64,000 bases of DNA from Catonia carolina (Eukaryota > Arthropoda > Insecta > Hemiptera > Achilidae): positions 83,773,969-83,837,968 of the forward strand of contig JAQMRL010000003.1 in NCBI GenBank assembly GCA_035578175.1. Reading direction: 5' to 3'. A program made the translations under genes and the position numbers. Position 1 is the stretch's first letter; each line of letters begins with the position of its first letter. Below, one piece after another: positions 1-11,554 of the stretch. The notes under the pieces are model-generated. The model saw nothing but the letters and a program-made list of their open reading frames with translations. It did no database searches and was not told the DNA's origin.

Positions 1-152
1 TAGCCTAAGCTCAGTTTCTGTTTTAATCTTCTAGCTGCGCTTTTGCTTCTCTTCTGTTCCACTAATATTTCTTTAAGGTCTCTGATCTTCTGAGCCTTTC
101 TGTTTCGTAAACACTGCTTTTCTTGCCACCTTTGCTTTCTGTTAGAATCTGA
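1..152 (-). CDS. possible partial exon, basic coiled-coil-like open frame at window edge
   Basis: An open frame of about 50 codons runs off the left edge on the minus strand, preceded by an in-frame TAA just outside 152. Its composition is Lys/Arg/Gln/Glu-rich with spaced Leu (for example RKAQKIRDLKEILVEQKR), which resembles short coiled-coil stretches found after THAP-type DNA-binding domains and in P-element-like transposases. That resemblance is impression only. No start codon or confident splice acceptor is visible, though the sequence just upstream ends in a possible acceptor AG. It stands out because most of the surrounding DNA gives hydrophobic, Phe/Ile/Asn-rich translations. It could equally be a fragment of a transposon or chance. 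Confidence 0.2.
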
Positions 153-224
153 TTATTTGGTTTTTGACTATGTGATAGTCTCCTGATTTAGTTTTTAAAT
201 AATTTATTGTGATATCAAAACAAA

Positions 225-551
225 TAACATAGTCTATATCTTATAACATAGTCAGCCAATTATATGAATGAATTATTTAAGAGTAGAAGAGGTAGAGGTG
301 TAAAAGACACTAATCAGAGTTATCTCCTCTGAGAGTAATGAATTTTACTATACAGCCAGACCCTGTGGTGACTGAAGTGAAGGTGTCATTTGCAGGGTAG
401 AAAGTGGGTGTTTTTCGGAGGGCCTGGCATGCTGATAAGCATACTCTTTCAACTCAGTGAGGAAGGCAATAGCAAAGGACGTCACTTCTCGTTTTTACTA
501 AGTAAAACCTCTAGAGGTTCAAACAAGCCTTTCTGCTGTTGACCTAAACAA
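225..551 (+). mobile_element. SINE-A copy, 5'-truncated
   Basis: Matches the SINE-A family in sense orientation from the TCAGCCAATT region through the 3' end, which is a degraded hairpin (CCTTTCTGCTGTTGACC) followed by a decayed CAA tail. The first 60 or so bases of the family are missing or badly diverged. Confidence 0.8.
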
Positions 552-569
552 GAACATCATGACAAAAAC

Positions 570-3500
570 AATGTTCAAAGTTTATTTCTTACGATTTTCT
601 AAACTACTCCAATTATAAATGTAGTAATAATTTACTGACCACCCAGTACCTATATTTATGATCATAATAGAATGGAGAACATGAGCGGTATTTTAAGAAA
701 TACAAGACGTTTTATTAGTAAGTCATAACAACGTATACAGCCTATACAATGTCCGTGTACATCTATTAACGGACTATGTTTACATTCTTCGTCTTCTTAT
801 TCTTTTCCAAACGGTGTTTGTATAATTGGATATTACAATTATTATCCGTAATTTAAAACTATTAAATTTTTTTTGAACTTCCCACTAATAGGCCTGTAAT
901 TACCGTTAACATGCTTAGTATTTTTTGTTTTTATTTGAAACATTTTTATTTTAGGAGTTTTTTTTTGTTTTGCTCTGTATTATACTATGTAGGAATTTAT
1001 TAATTATATAATTATAAATTTTAAAAAATCTAGAAGAAATGTCCAAATTAGTTACTGCTTTCAAATTGAATCGTAAGAAATTATATCTTAGCAACAATTA
1101 ATTTTAACATAATGATCCTATTTTAGGTCCTTTTCGTTAGAATATTTTGTTCAAATATCGGATTTTTTATTTCGTGTGTAGTTTAAAACCGATCTGTTGG
1201 ATGCTTTCGTTTTCAGTCTTCATATTTCGTCAGAGATACACAAAAGTAAAAATGTCTCATTGTTTGAGTGCGGTATTAGTTTTTCTTTGAAAAATTAGGC
1301 CATGAATTTCATAATTAAAAACATTGCATCAATCTAACTTTTTTATCGTCAATTATTGTTAAGTTAATTCAGTGTTAATTAATGCACATGCACCCTCTGA
1401 AAATATGAATATTATGTTATTCCTTTTATAAGAAACTAAAATAGATATATTTTCCAACTACTTTTAATTTATAACAGTAGTTGATAAACTTTCGTATTGT
1501 AATGTAAGAATATATTTTTCTTAAGTAGGTAAAACATTACAAAAGGCCAAATACAATAATATGTTATGAAGTTTTTTTAAATATTTTTCTACGGCCAAAC
1601 ATTTCAAACTTATAAATTCTCTTTTACATTGTAATTTAGCTTGTTTATGTTCCGAATAAACTTGTCGGTATTTAACTATACACAGCTAACTTGTATTTGA
1701 AGATATTTAAAAATTAATAGAAGATATTATTCATTTTTTATGGCGAAACCCCGGGTGGTCATGTATAGTGAATGTGACAAATCACAAACATCAATGCTTT
1801 TTCTTCTAGTGTGTTTTCACTGCATGTCTTGCCCCCTTTTACAAATAAACTTGATTTCGTTAGTAGCTAAAAATATCTGATTATTTACTTTTTTCTTTTT
1901 TATCCTTGATGCAAAATGAAAGCACGAACATAAATATGTCTCCATTTAACTTGTACATTACATTGCACATTATATTTACATGTCATTACCCCGTATTCAT
2001 TGTGGAATTCAAGAATAACATTTCTATCAATGAACATCATCTAAAAAATATTTTTTTATTTAAATTTAAAAATGGGATACGTTTAAAACTTTTAACTTCA
2101 GAGAATTTTTGCCATTAGCTTGTTTTGTTTTCCTCTTAAATTCAGATGTTAAATTTAATACAGTATAAGGAAAAAAGAAAATAAATTGTATTTTAATTTT
2201 ACTTTATTTCTAAAATATCTTTATAATTTTTATCAATGAATTCATAATTTTCTAATCATAAAAGGTTATTATTAAAAAAATAATAAATAATGCAAAATTA
2301 TTATGTTTTTGTATCCATAAATTTGATAATTTTCGACGAAAAGTAATTTCGCTGAATCACAGATCAAAGACTTACTCCTAGGAATAATCCCTTACTCTAC
2401 CGTATCACATTTAGACCTACTTTTAACAAAATTACCAGTAAAGATGTCTGAAAATTTCACTTGAAAATTGGAATTATTCGATTTTTTAAATAATTTCAGT
2501 AATATCTATATAATTATGAATTAAAAACTAACTAATTTAAAGATTAAATTTTTTTTAAACAATCTTCACAAGTAATCTTTACGTTTAGACAAAACAATAA
2601 ACAATGAAAAATAACATATGTGATTTTACAATTATATCAAATCTGAAAGTTTGTGAAATTTAAAAAAAATATTGTGTTTTAAACTGCTACTTTTTCTACT
2701 AAATTAAGTGCTAAAAGTTTGTTAATTTTAAATAGTGTTCGTGTGGACTGTGCAGTTTGGCAGTCTGTGGTGATGTTTGATTGTAAGTGGCGTGTTGCAA
2801 AGTGTACAATGTTGAGGTTCATCTTTACAAAATGCGTTTTTATTTCCTCAACAGTTATTGGAAAAACATTTAAAATTATCTTAAGAAACATTTTTACAAA
2901 GATTTTATATTAACTAAATACAATTTAAAAAAAAACAAAATGTAATTAAAGCCATGAAAATGGAATAAGACTTTATTAATAAATTTTCTTTATCTTAATT
3001 TGTAATGTAGCGTATTATATACGAAAGGATTAAGACATTCCAATAGATTTTTTTAATAAATTATCAAAAATAAAAACTTTCCGATTTTAAGGATGAGTAA
3101 TTAATAAAAAAAATATACTAGGATATAATAAAATAAAGGAAACTACAGAAATCTTTCATCGTACGGATGAACTGCAAGAAACACGAATATGCAAGAATTG
3201 AAAATAGATTGGAAACTAATTTATTTAGATAATAAAATAATAATAGGCCAAGTTAACGAGCGAACGAAACCGAAACAAATCAACAGCGAATTTTTAATCA
3301 CTATTTATGAGTATCACGTTACAGTAAAAAAACTGACCCAACAAAAAAATAAATTCAGGATTCTTAGGTCAGGTTTAACATGGAACACGATTTCATACAC
3401 ACAATAAATTTATTTTTTATTGGATCAAATTTTACTCTTATTTATAACTTAATCGACCGCTATAATTTTTTAAACTACTTCAAATTTCAATATTTAATTA

Positions 3501-3636
3501 GCAAAAATAATTTCTTACATTTGATCAACTAGTTTTTGCATTAAATTATTTTCGTTCTGTCTGGTTATAAAAAGGGTAATGCACTATCAACATTGTTTAT
3601 ATATTAAATTCTGTTTTTACGAAAATTAAATTCTTC
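570..3636. other. AT-rich DNA, no recognised feature
   Basis: About 3 kb of AT-rich sequence. The open frames here (for example 1906-2118, overlapping frames at 2679-2913 and 3189-3407) have no family signature and compositions expected of AT-rich noise. A slightly less AT-rich patch at 2700-2860 could be a decayed repeat. Confidence 0.5.
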
Positions 3637-3643
3637 AAATTTT

Positions 3644-3826
3644 TTTTCTTTTGTTTATTTAACGTCGCATTAACTACTGTGGTCATTAGCCACGACGTTG
3701 GGTTGCAACTGCGAATGATGAAATGATTTTTTGTAACTTATGAAAATGCCGTGCCTGAGTAGAATTCGAACCCAAGACCTCATGATGAGAGGCGAGCACG
3801 TTACCAACTACGCCAATGCGGCCGGC
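3644..3826 (-). mobile_element. SINE-D (tRNA-derived), full length
   Basis: On the minus strand the tRNA-like head starts GCCGGCCGCATTGGCGTAGT (pol III box A region) with a box B like GGTTCGAATTC, followed by a short body ending near GCGACGTTAAATAAAC. It is flanked by a short direct repeat AAATTTT at 3637-3643 and 3827-3833. Two other copies are at 40702-40894 and 42568-42710. Confidence 0.85.
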
Positions 3827-4128
3827 AAATTTTGTTTATTACTTCTTGTTATTATTTATCTTATAAAAAAATTGTATTGGCATAACTCATATTATATTCT
3901 TTAATTTTGACTGCCTCGATGATACAGCCGGTAGTTACGCTTACTAGATTTCATAATTAAAGTTCCAAGGAAGATTTCCGTTGAATAAAGATCAAAGAAA
4001 ATTTACATAGGCCAATGTTTAACACTGCAAAAGGTATTGTGGTAAAATAAATTAATATTCTTTTTCTGCGTATGTTAATTCTATATTGGCAGTAAATATT
4101 AATATTTGAACATGTTTAATATTGAACA

Positions 4129-5108
4129 GCATCTGTGAAACTGGAAGATGATAATATAGACAACATAAAAATTTTAAGAGGAGTCCGACAGGGCTGTGTG
4201 CTGTCTCCATTGCTGTTTAACATTTATTCTGAGCACATCTTCAGTGAAGCCTTGGGAAATATGGAAATGGGTATTTCTGTGAATGGAGAGAGACTAAACA
4301 ATGTGAGATATGCTGATGACACAGTAATTTTTGCAGAAAGTTTGGAGGATTTGCAAATTCTGTTGGATAGAGTGTCAGAGTGTAGTGAAAGGCAGGGTCT
4401 GGATATCAACATTGGTAAAACGAAATTGATGGTCATAAGTAAAAACGAAGTCCCCAGATGTCATCTTTTATTAAATGGACAGAATGTTGAACTTGTGGAT
4501 AGGTATACATACCTTGGTACTGCTCTGAATAGCCGGTGGGATTGTTCACAGGAGATTAAGATCCGTATAGAAAAGGCTAGAGCTGTATTTATCAAAATGA
4601 GCTCCTTGTTTAAAAGCCACGATTTGACAATGGAATCAAAAATGAGATTTCTCAAATGCTATGTGTTCCCTGTTCTTTTGTATGGAGCTGAATCATGGAC
4701 ATTGACAGTTTCAGTGGAACGAAAAGTGGAGGCATTCGAAATGTGGCTATATCGAAGAATTTTGAGAGTATCTTGGGTGGACAATATCACGAATTATGAG
4801 ATTCTGGGAAGAATGGGAAAAGAAAAAGAAATTCTCAATGCCATAAAAGTAAGGAAACTCCAATACCTGGGACACATTATGAGAAATAACAACAGATATA
4901 AAATATTGCAGCTCATAATTCAAGGAAAGATATGTGGCAGAAGAGGTCCTGGAAGAAGGAGAATATCGTGGATCCAGAACCTAAGGACTTGGTTCTCCGT
5001 GAATACAGCTCAATTGTTCAGGGCAGCAGTCAACAGAGTCATCATAGCCAAAATGGTTGCCAACATCCGGAACGGATAGGAACCACAAGAAGAAGAAGAA
5101 GAATATTG
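4129..5108 (+). mobile_element. LINE L1, 5'-truncated RTE-like non-LTR retrotransposon
   Basis: The element begins abruptly inside a reverse transcriptase domain near 4129 and ends in a (GAA)n tail at 5089-5102. This matches a truncated target-primed insertion. LINEs L5 and L6 have similar GAA-rich tails, so they probably belong to related lineages. Confidence 0.8.
4135..5079 (+). CDS. partial endonuclease-reverse transcriptase (C-terminal RT and tail)
   Basis: This 314-codon frame is the longest clean coding stretch in the window. It starts within the RT fingers/palm: residues 14-33 contain GVRQGCVLSPLLFNIYSE (RT motif B region) and residues 59-62 the YADD catalytic motif, which supplies two of the metal-binding aspartates. 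Further on are YLGTAL, LLYGAESWTL, a YRRILRVSWVDN stretch, a KLQYLGHIMRN block and a basic GRRGPGRRRISW tail, all in the order usual for insect RTE/jockey-like ORF2 C-termini. The endonuclease domain and RT N-terminus are missing, so it is not functional alone. The absence of stops or shifts suggests a young insertion. Exact clade (RTE versus neighbours) is inferred. Confidence 0.85.
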   Translation: MKLEDDNIDNIKILRGVRQGCVLSPLLFNIYSEHIFSEALGNMEMGISVNGERLNNVRYADDTVIFAESLEDLQILLDRVSECSERQGLDINIGKTKLMVISKNEVPRCHLLLNGQNVELVDRYTYLGTALNSRWDCSQEIKIRIEKARAVFIKMSSLFKSHDLTMESKMRFLKCYVFPVLLYGAESWTLTVSVERKVEAFEMWLYRRILRVSWVDNITNYEILGRMGKEKEILNAIKVRKLQYLGHIMRNNNRYKILQLIIQGKICGRRGPGRRRISWIQNLRTWFSVNTAQLFRAAVNRVIIAKMVANIRNG

Positions 5109-5109
5109 A

Positions 5110-6225
5110 ACTATAGAATAAAAAATATTTATCCTTTTCTCAAATAAAAAACATTGTCTTCGTATATTATATAATGCAATATCAATAAACGAAAAATTGA
5201 ATTAAGAATACTATTAAAAATTTAAAAAAAACACTACTTGGCACAGTCAAAATTCGACACATGCATTAACTAATCTTCTTGTACACAGTTGCGTTCGCGA
5301 TTCATCCAGGGTCACCCCATGGGAGGAAACTAAAGCAATTGGCCAAGGGGCTTTCTCCACACGGAATATTGACAAAGAATGGTGCTGATTGAGGTTATAT
5401 TTCAAGTAAATGTACATCAATTCAATCATAATGTAATAACCCGAAATGTTCTATACAAAACTCTTCAACACAAAACATTTGTATTTGGAATTCCAGACTG
5501 GTCTAATAACTATTTTGTACATTCGAACTATTTTCTACTGTTCTAACTTCTAGTATAATGTTCAACACAAAAACGGATACTTTACAGTTATTAAAAATAT
5601 AAAATCACACACAGCAACAGGTAATGTTAAATTAAAAATTTACAAAATAATACCCAGAAAATACTGTAAAACCCCAATAAAAAGTTTAAAAACCCCTACG
5701 AAGCATATTTCAGGAAGTTAGAATTTGGTTTATAATTTGTACTAGTTTTGGATCGAAATTGAATTTCTTTTCCTAATAGAATTCAGTAAGAGTACTAATT
5801 CAAAGTACCTGGTACTTTTAGTACCCCCTAGTACCGGTACATAAAAACTCAACTGAGCCAAATAACATTATTATTCTCGCTGCACTCAGTTCTATCGGAA
5901 CTAATGACGAAGCTAATCGTAGGAAACTGATACTTTGAACATGATAGAAATACTAGAAACAGAGCTGCTACTGCTACAGCAGTTCTTACTATAGTATTTG
6001 GCTTAATCTCACACTCGATCAACTACAATGTTCATCCCCATTTGGCGTAAAGTAAGCTTGTATGAAATAAATGGATGCTGTAACTACCTTTCTACTGTAC
6101 AAACTTAAAACCTTATTTAGGCATAAATGATTCCTACTATAATGCAATTAATAAATATTTTTCGCCTTTGTAATTAACTGGTAACTTGTAGCTAACTGAT
6201 ACAGAATGTACCTGATCATGGTTGT
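5110..6225. other. no recognised feature
   Basis: AT-rich sequence after LINE L1. A patch at 5270-5345 is less AT-rich, and 5800-5840 has several clustered GTAC tetramers. I cannot assign either. Confidence 0.5.
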
Positions 6226-6227
6226 AC

Positions 6228-6800
6228 CCAGAATCAAAACTAGAAAGGGGCAAGCACATTTTATCGAACCCTTAAATAAAATGTTACAGTGGCTTTAGGA
6301 TACTTCTCGATTTTTATACCTTTTCAGTGTGGTAAACAACTGATTATTCTGCGTCGCCTTACCTAATTTTGTTTCGTTTCATCACTTTATAACCATTTCT
6401 TTATTATCCCTAATGTGTGTATGTTGCAATCTATTTAATTTAAGAACAATTAGTAACCCCATAACCCAATGAGATGAGGATGTTGTCTATGGCGTGTAAA
6501 TGAGGTGCAGTCTTGTACAGACCCAAGCCGAACATTCCTGAGATGTATGGTTAATTGAAACACAACGATCAAAGTACTCCGGTCACCAGTGTCTAGTATT
6601 AAAATCCGTATAAAAGTAACTACCTTTACTAGGATTTGAACAAGGAACCTTCGTTTCTGAAAATCAGCTGTTAAAGAGCTGACTTGCGGCGACGAATTTA
6701 CTTCTAGATCAACCCAGTGGGTTTTATAACCATTTAATTTTTTTTTTCTTCTAGGAGAGCAGCTGCTTCCCTTCCAATTGCTGGAAACGCCCATGTACCC
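6228..6800. repeat. dispersed repeat G, split by SINE-B
   Basis: The flanks 6228-6398 and 6723-6800 together match 46105-46345 (shared blocks GGTAAACAACTGATTATTC, CACTTTATAA, CTTCTAGG, GCAGCTGC and a terminal CGCCCATG/A). A SINE-B copy interrupts this one. No coding signature is visible, so the repeat is unclassified. Confidence 0.7.
6399..6722 (-). mobile_element. SINE-B (tRNA-derived), full length
   Basis: On the minus strand it has a tRNA-like head with box A similar to TGGTCTAGTGG and a box B like GGTTCAAATCC, a body with GTCTGTACAAGACTGCACC, and an ACACATTAGGG 3' end. It lies within repeat G and is flanked by the 13-bp direct repeat TTTATAACCATTT (6386-6398, 6723-6735), so it is a retroposed copy. 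Confidence 0.9.
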
Positions 6801-6826
6801 AGTAGTTTTGCTGCATACTTTATAAT

Positions 6827-7020
6827 GTCGGTCTATAACTTGATGGTTTTCCACAGAGAGGAGCAGATTCGACCGGCTACTAGCCTTCTCAATAACACTT
6901 CATTATGTACCAAGTCCAGTGTACTAGTTAGTAGTAGTACATAATGTAATGTTATTGAAAAGGCTAGTAGCGGGCCGATTCTGCTCCTCTCTGCGGGAGG
7001 CTATCAAGTTATAGACAGAC
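6827..7020. repeat. foldback element with 84-bp inverted arms
   Basis: The arms 6827-6910 and 6937-7020 are imperfect reverse complements (for example GAGAGGAGCAGATTC against GATTCTGCTCCTCTC), with a 26-bp spacer. The whole unit is 194 bp. It abuts the end of repeat G. No open frame is present, so it may be a MITE or an inverted duplication. Confidence 0.85.
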
Positions 7021-7024
7021 AGGA

Positions 7025-8450
7025 CATGATCCTAGCACACTCCTTTACCATTACTAGTAAAATCCGGGTTCTCTTTCAAATACCAATAATACGAAATCAT
7101 GATCAGGATGAGAACACTAAAATGGATTTTATTTAAAATTAAATTATTTTAAAAAGCTGTATCCAATTTTTTATTCAGTATAAACACTGGATAAATATAT
7201 TTGAGTTATTTCCAAACTTTCAATAGTACGTTGGAACCGCTCCATCCATTTCTATCAAAGCAACCTACTGAAAATTATTACCAGATGCTGCGATAGCCCG
7301 TTACTTCTTAAACAACGGTCAAACAAGTGTTTTTTATCACAATGAATTATACGTATACAAGAAGAGTACATGTGTGGCCTTTACATAATGAACATATTAG
7401 TGAAATCAGTCTTCATCAGAAATAATTTATTTCCTAGTAATTTATTGTTTTATGTTTTGTTAGTACATAAGATACTATAATAAAAAAAAGTTCATTTGTA
7501 AATTTTTAAAATCAAAATCAGGTTTCTGTTTGATTAAAACAACAATAAACACATAATTTTAGGTTGGTTTGATGTTTTTTATTTCTTCCTTCTGTTTGTA
7601 TATTACAAGTTAACACTGAACAATATTTTTATGATTGTCTTAATTGTAGTTTGTGAATACCAAAATTTTATTACGGACCTATTTGTAATAAAATTTATTT
7701 ATTGATGAAACAAAATTTATTAATCAACAAGATAATTATTATTATCAACATCTTAATAAGCCTACTAATAATTCTGGTTTATAGTTCTAAAAAAACAACC
7801 TCTGTTTTAAATTATTTATTTTTTACTTTCTGAAAACATCATCAGGTTTATTAGTTATTGAGGAATGCGGTTCTCTAAATCCATTTGCGAAATTAACTAA
7901 ACTAACCTAACATATTCAAAAAACCTAACCTAACTTGGTCAATCTTTATTACAATGACTATGCCCAACTCTAGACTACTCCTTACTTAATTTCATCATTT
8001 ACTAATGAAACTTCTTGACTTAATTCTTTCTTGATTTTTTTATTTCTTCTTTTTAATTTAATGACTTTCTTTTCGATTTGCAAATTATAATTTGATACCT
8101 ACGCAAATATTCGTATTTAGTATAACATCTTTTTAAATTATGTATCCGTATTTTATAATTTATTTTCTTCTTTTCTTCACAACTATTAGTTAAATTTCTT
8201 CTATTTTATTTTAACTTCTATTCTTTATTTTTCTTGAAGAAACAAATGACGTGAATAAAAAGAAAATTTCTTTAAAGAATAAAACTTAGTGGATAATTCA
8301 AAAGTTGAACAATAAAAAGAAAATTACCAAAATTAGAGAACAAACATAAAGAAAAATTCAAAATTAATACATAACAAGAATAACTTAAGTAGAAAACATA
8401 GAACTAGAAAAACACAGAATTAAAAATTTAAAAAAATAATACCTATTACT
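7025..8450. other. no recognised feature
   Basis: AT-rich. A local AACCTAACCTAAC-like run near 7905-7935 is short and not telomeric in length. Nothing else is assigned. Confidence 0.5.
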
Positions 8451-8452
8451 TT

Positions 8453-8720
8453 CTAATCCTAATGTGTGTACGTTGCTATCAGTTCAATTCAGAACAATAA
8501 GCAATCCAATGACCTAATGAGATGAGGATGATATGTATGACGTATAAATGAGGTGCAGTCTTGTACAGACTCAGGTTGACCATTCATGTGAGAGTATGGT
8601 TAACTGAACCCCAACCATCAAAGTACACCGGTAACAACTGTCTAGCATTCAAATCCGTATAAAAGTAACTACCTTTACTAGGATTTAAACCAGGAACCTT
8701 CGTCTCCGAAAATTACCTAT
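8453..8720 (-). mobile_element. SINE-B copy, head-truncated
   Basis: Matches the SINE-B body and 3' end (CTAATGTGTGTACGTTGC) up to the box B region (GATTTAAACCAGGAACC), then stops at 8716-8720. The box A half of the tRNA head is missing. LINE L2 follows directly. Confidence 0.85.
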
Positions 8721-8744
8721 TACCTATTACTGTATGATAAAAAA

Positions 8745-9400
8745 ATGAAACAAAAGTGTTGAGCAGCAGTAAGAGTGGTTTAGAAGAGATGGAAAATTTA
8801 AAAGTAGGCAACGAAAACATACAGGAAGTTGGGGAATTCTGCTATTCAGGAAGTAAAATAACAAAGGATGGTAGAAGTACAAGTGATATCAAAGTAGAAT
8901 TGCTCAAGCTAAAAAAGCCTTTGAAATAAAAAAACAGCTTACTGACTACAAACATTGGTTTACATATCAGGAAAAATATCTTAAAACACTATGTTTGGAG
9001 TGTAGTATTATACGGGAGTGAAACGAGGGTGTAGAAAGGAAGAGGATAGAAGCTTTTGAAATGTGGTGTTATACGAAAATGTTAATGATTAGGTGAGTGA
9101 ACAAAATAAGTAATTTAGAGGTTCTTAGGCGAGTGGATGAAAAAATAAGTATATGGAAGCATCTTACCAGAAGAAGAGATAGGCTAGTAGGGAATAGCTT
9201 AAGACATCCAGATATTGATTTATCAATAATGGAGGGTAATATTGAGGGAGTGAATTGTAGGGGGAGGCAAAGGTTAGAAAAAATAAAGCAAATTACAAAA
9301 GATGTAGGGTGTTACAGGTATGTAGATATGAAACGACTTGCGCAAGATGGAAAAGCTTGGAGAACTGCATCAAACCAGTCAAGAGACTGATGACAAATAA
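8745..9400 (+). pseudogene. LINE L2 reverse transcriptase C-terminal remnant
   Basis: Three-frame reading gives a LINE ORF2 C-terminus with several frame breaks. Visible pieces are NENIQEVGEFCY, GSKITKDGRSTSDIK and KRIEAFEMWCY, then from about 9097 the clean stretch ISNLEVLRRVDEKISIWKHL and a terminal AWRTASNQSRD. The AWRTA-NQSRD ending is common in insect endonuclease-RT proteins. The 97-codon frame 9097-9390 is only the tail; the catalytic YADD region is absent. A second, minus-strand copy of the same family is at 12451-12925. Not functional. Confidence 0.8.
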
Positions 9401-9404
9401 AAAG

Positions 9405-9838
9405 AAAAATTAAATCTTTATAAAAATATTTATATGAGTAATAGAAGTGTGAACAACGAACAATTCCAGAGAATCTAACATTGTCACACCCACATTTACC
9501 ACAAATTCCATAAATAAGATTAAAAACGATGCTGGAATAGATTAAAGTTCGCCACTGCGTGATTTCCTCAGTCAAGACAATAATAAGACATTATACACGC
9601 ATAAATCATAAATACTTTGTATAAATTAGTATGGTAGTGTAAATACACAGTTGCAGTTTTTACTAAAAATAGAGACAAAAAATCGGATAATCCAAACACG
9701 TCCCGTTCCCAATTAATTTAAATTACCGTAGTTGTTGTGAAGTTTACGATTTCAACTGATTGTAAACAGCCTACTTTAAAGTTAGTGAATAAATTTAATA
9801 TAAATATTTTCAATCGCTTAGATACTTGAGTTCCTTTT
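9405..9838. other. no recognised feature
   Basis: AT-rich spacer between LINE L2 and the first F element. Confidence 0.5.
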
Positions 9839-9839
9839 T

Positions 9840-9999
9840 TGATTTCTCTGGCCCTATATGAATATTTAGTGCAGGATAATATTGGTTTCATGTCGATTTT
9901 TCCAAATCAAGTTTTCATCGGAAATAGGCCTACACGTTTTCAGGCCCCCTGGACTCAGAAAACATTTTTAGTGATTGGTTCGTCTGTGTATCTGTACGC

Positions 10000-10044
<45 letters not shown>

Positions 10045-10862
10045 CGCGCGTTTGTGTGTGAACAAAATATCTAAAGAACAAAATAGCGTACGAAATTGAA
10101 ACTTGAAACGCAAGTTAGGTATCACTAGAGGACCCGACACAAACATTTTCATCGAAATCGGTCGACTGACAGTAGTAGATTAATCGTGCGATTTTTTACT
10201 TTTTACAATTTTCTCAGAAATGGTTGCGATGATTTCTTTTTAATTACCTCATTTACTACATTTTTTACACTCTACAAGATAGGGTCAGTGGCATGTCTTC
10301 TAAAATATTTGGCGAGGCTGTGTTCTGTTGTAAATGCTTTTTAAGATTGCGGCGTTAATATGCAATTTAAGGCAAAAACTTATATAACTCAAGTTTAAGG
10401 TAGGTAATTTAAAACCTACAATTTGTACTTTCAATGTTTTTTCTACAACGCTTATTTTAGCGTCAGTTATTATCTGTAGTATCTGCAGTTAGTATTGTTA
10501 GTTAAGTTGTCTGTATTTTGCTCATTAGAATCGGTAAAATATGAAATTTTTAAATACTGCAGACTTAGGATGCATTTTACGACAAAATTGTACAAAAACA
10601 TTCAAAGTTATTGAAAATTTTAAAAATGTACAACATTTATTTCAAGCATTTTTTTTCACAGAGCCTACTGTAGCATGAATTAGTGATTTTTAGTATTTTT
10701 TAGTCGAACAGAGATTGATTTTAATTTACCGTCATTCACTTATGATTAAAATGAGGTTACGTTTTTCATATTAAATTGTTTACTCTTGATTAAACGTAGG
10801 GTGTATATTTCACTATTTACATTAAAAGAGAAAGTCATGTGAGCGTTTCAGGCCAAATTTTT
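9840..10862 (+). mobile_element. element F copy 1 (HINE/Helentron-like), near full length
   Basis: It begins with a diverged version of the family 5' end (GATTTCTCTGGCCCTATATG), includes the conserved ACACGTTTTCAGGCCCCCTG and GATTGGT blocks, the GT microsatellite core, the ATCGGTC block and the late ACGTTTTC-type blocks. It ends in AAAAGAGAAAGTCATGTGAGC, a decayed subterminal repeat and hairpin. The end coordinates are approximate because both termini are mutated. Confidence 0.8.
10003..10050. repeat. (GT)n microsatellite with CG-rich end
   Basis: About 19 GT units followed by TACGCGCGCG. It lies at the same internal place as the GT tracts in other F copies, so it is part of the element and not an independent microsatellite. 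Alternating purine-pyrimidine composition can favour Z-DNA. Confidence 0.95.
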
Positions 10863-10869
10863 GATTAAG

Positions 10870-11155
10870 TGTTTCTGAATTCGACTCTAAATTAATCCCG
10901 TCTTTTTTGATTCCATGTTTAGCTTACAATTCAAAGATAAACTAACACTAAGACAAAATATAATATATAACTTAAAATTTTATCGATTAATATTTTTCTG
11001 TTTTTTTTAGGTATGAGTGTCGTTACGAAGACTAAAAAGTAGACTAAGAGTTGCCTCAATAAAGTCTGCGTAGACGTAAGTTATCAATTTTATAATACAA
11101 CAAAAACTTTCAAATTGATTGGTGTGTTTTGTCGATTGGAAATAAGTTATATTCT
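10870..11155. other. no recognised feature
   Basis: AT-rich spacer between element F and SINE-A. Confidence 0.5.
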
Positions 11156-11156
11156 G

Positions 11157-11552
11157 TTGTTTAGGTCATCAGCAGAAAGGCTGGTTTGAACCACTAGACA
11201 CTTTACTAAGTAAAACGAGGAGTATGGTAGTTTACCATACCTTCCTCACTGAGTAGAAAAGTATGCTTATCAGAATGCCAGGCCCTCTGAAAAGATGTAA
11301 AAACTGTTTCCACTCTGCAAATGACAGACACTTTCACTTCATTCACAACAAGGTCTGACTATATAATGAAATTCATTACTCTCGGAGGAGATAACTCTGA
11401 CTAGCATCGTTTTCATCTCTACCTCTTCTTTGTTAAATGCTTAAGTCATTTAATTGGCCGACCATGTGATAAGTAACAGAACTATTTTTTGTAGCCCTGG
11501 AACAAGCAGATCGAGTGCAAAAAATTTAACATTCTACCTGCCTGTTATGGAT
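11157..11552 (-). mobile_element. SINE-A copy, near full length
   Basis: The minus-strand copy has its 3' hairpin and short CAA tail at 11157-11185 and its 5' end near 11552 (CCTGCCTGTTATGG). Flanking target duplication is not clear: ATAAGTTATATTC and ATAAAGTCATTTTC are similar but not identical. Confidence 0.9.
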
Positions 11553-11554
11553 AA

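Noticed and set aside
2679..2913. Overlapping frames on both strands
   Set aside because: Similar to protein-like composition, but no family match I can name; left unassigned.
7905..7940. Telomere-like AACCTAACCT run
   Set aside because: Only two or three loose units, not the arthropod TTAGG array.
9839..10099. 86-codon frame rich in Val-Cys
   Set aside because: It is the GT microsatellite of element F.
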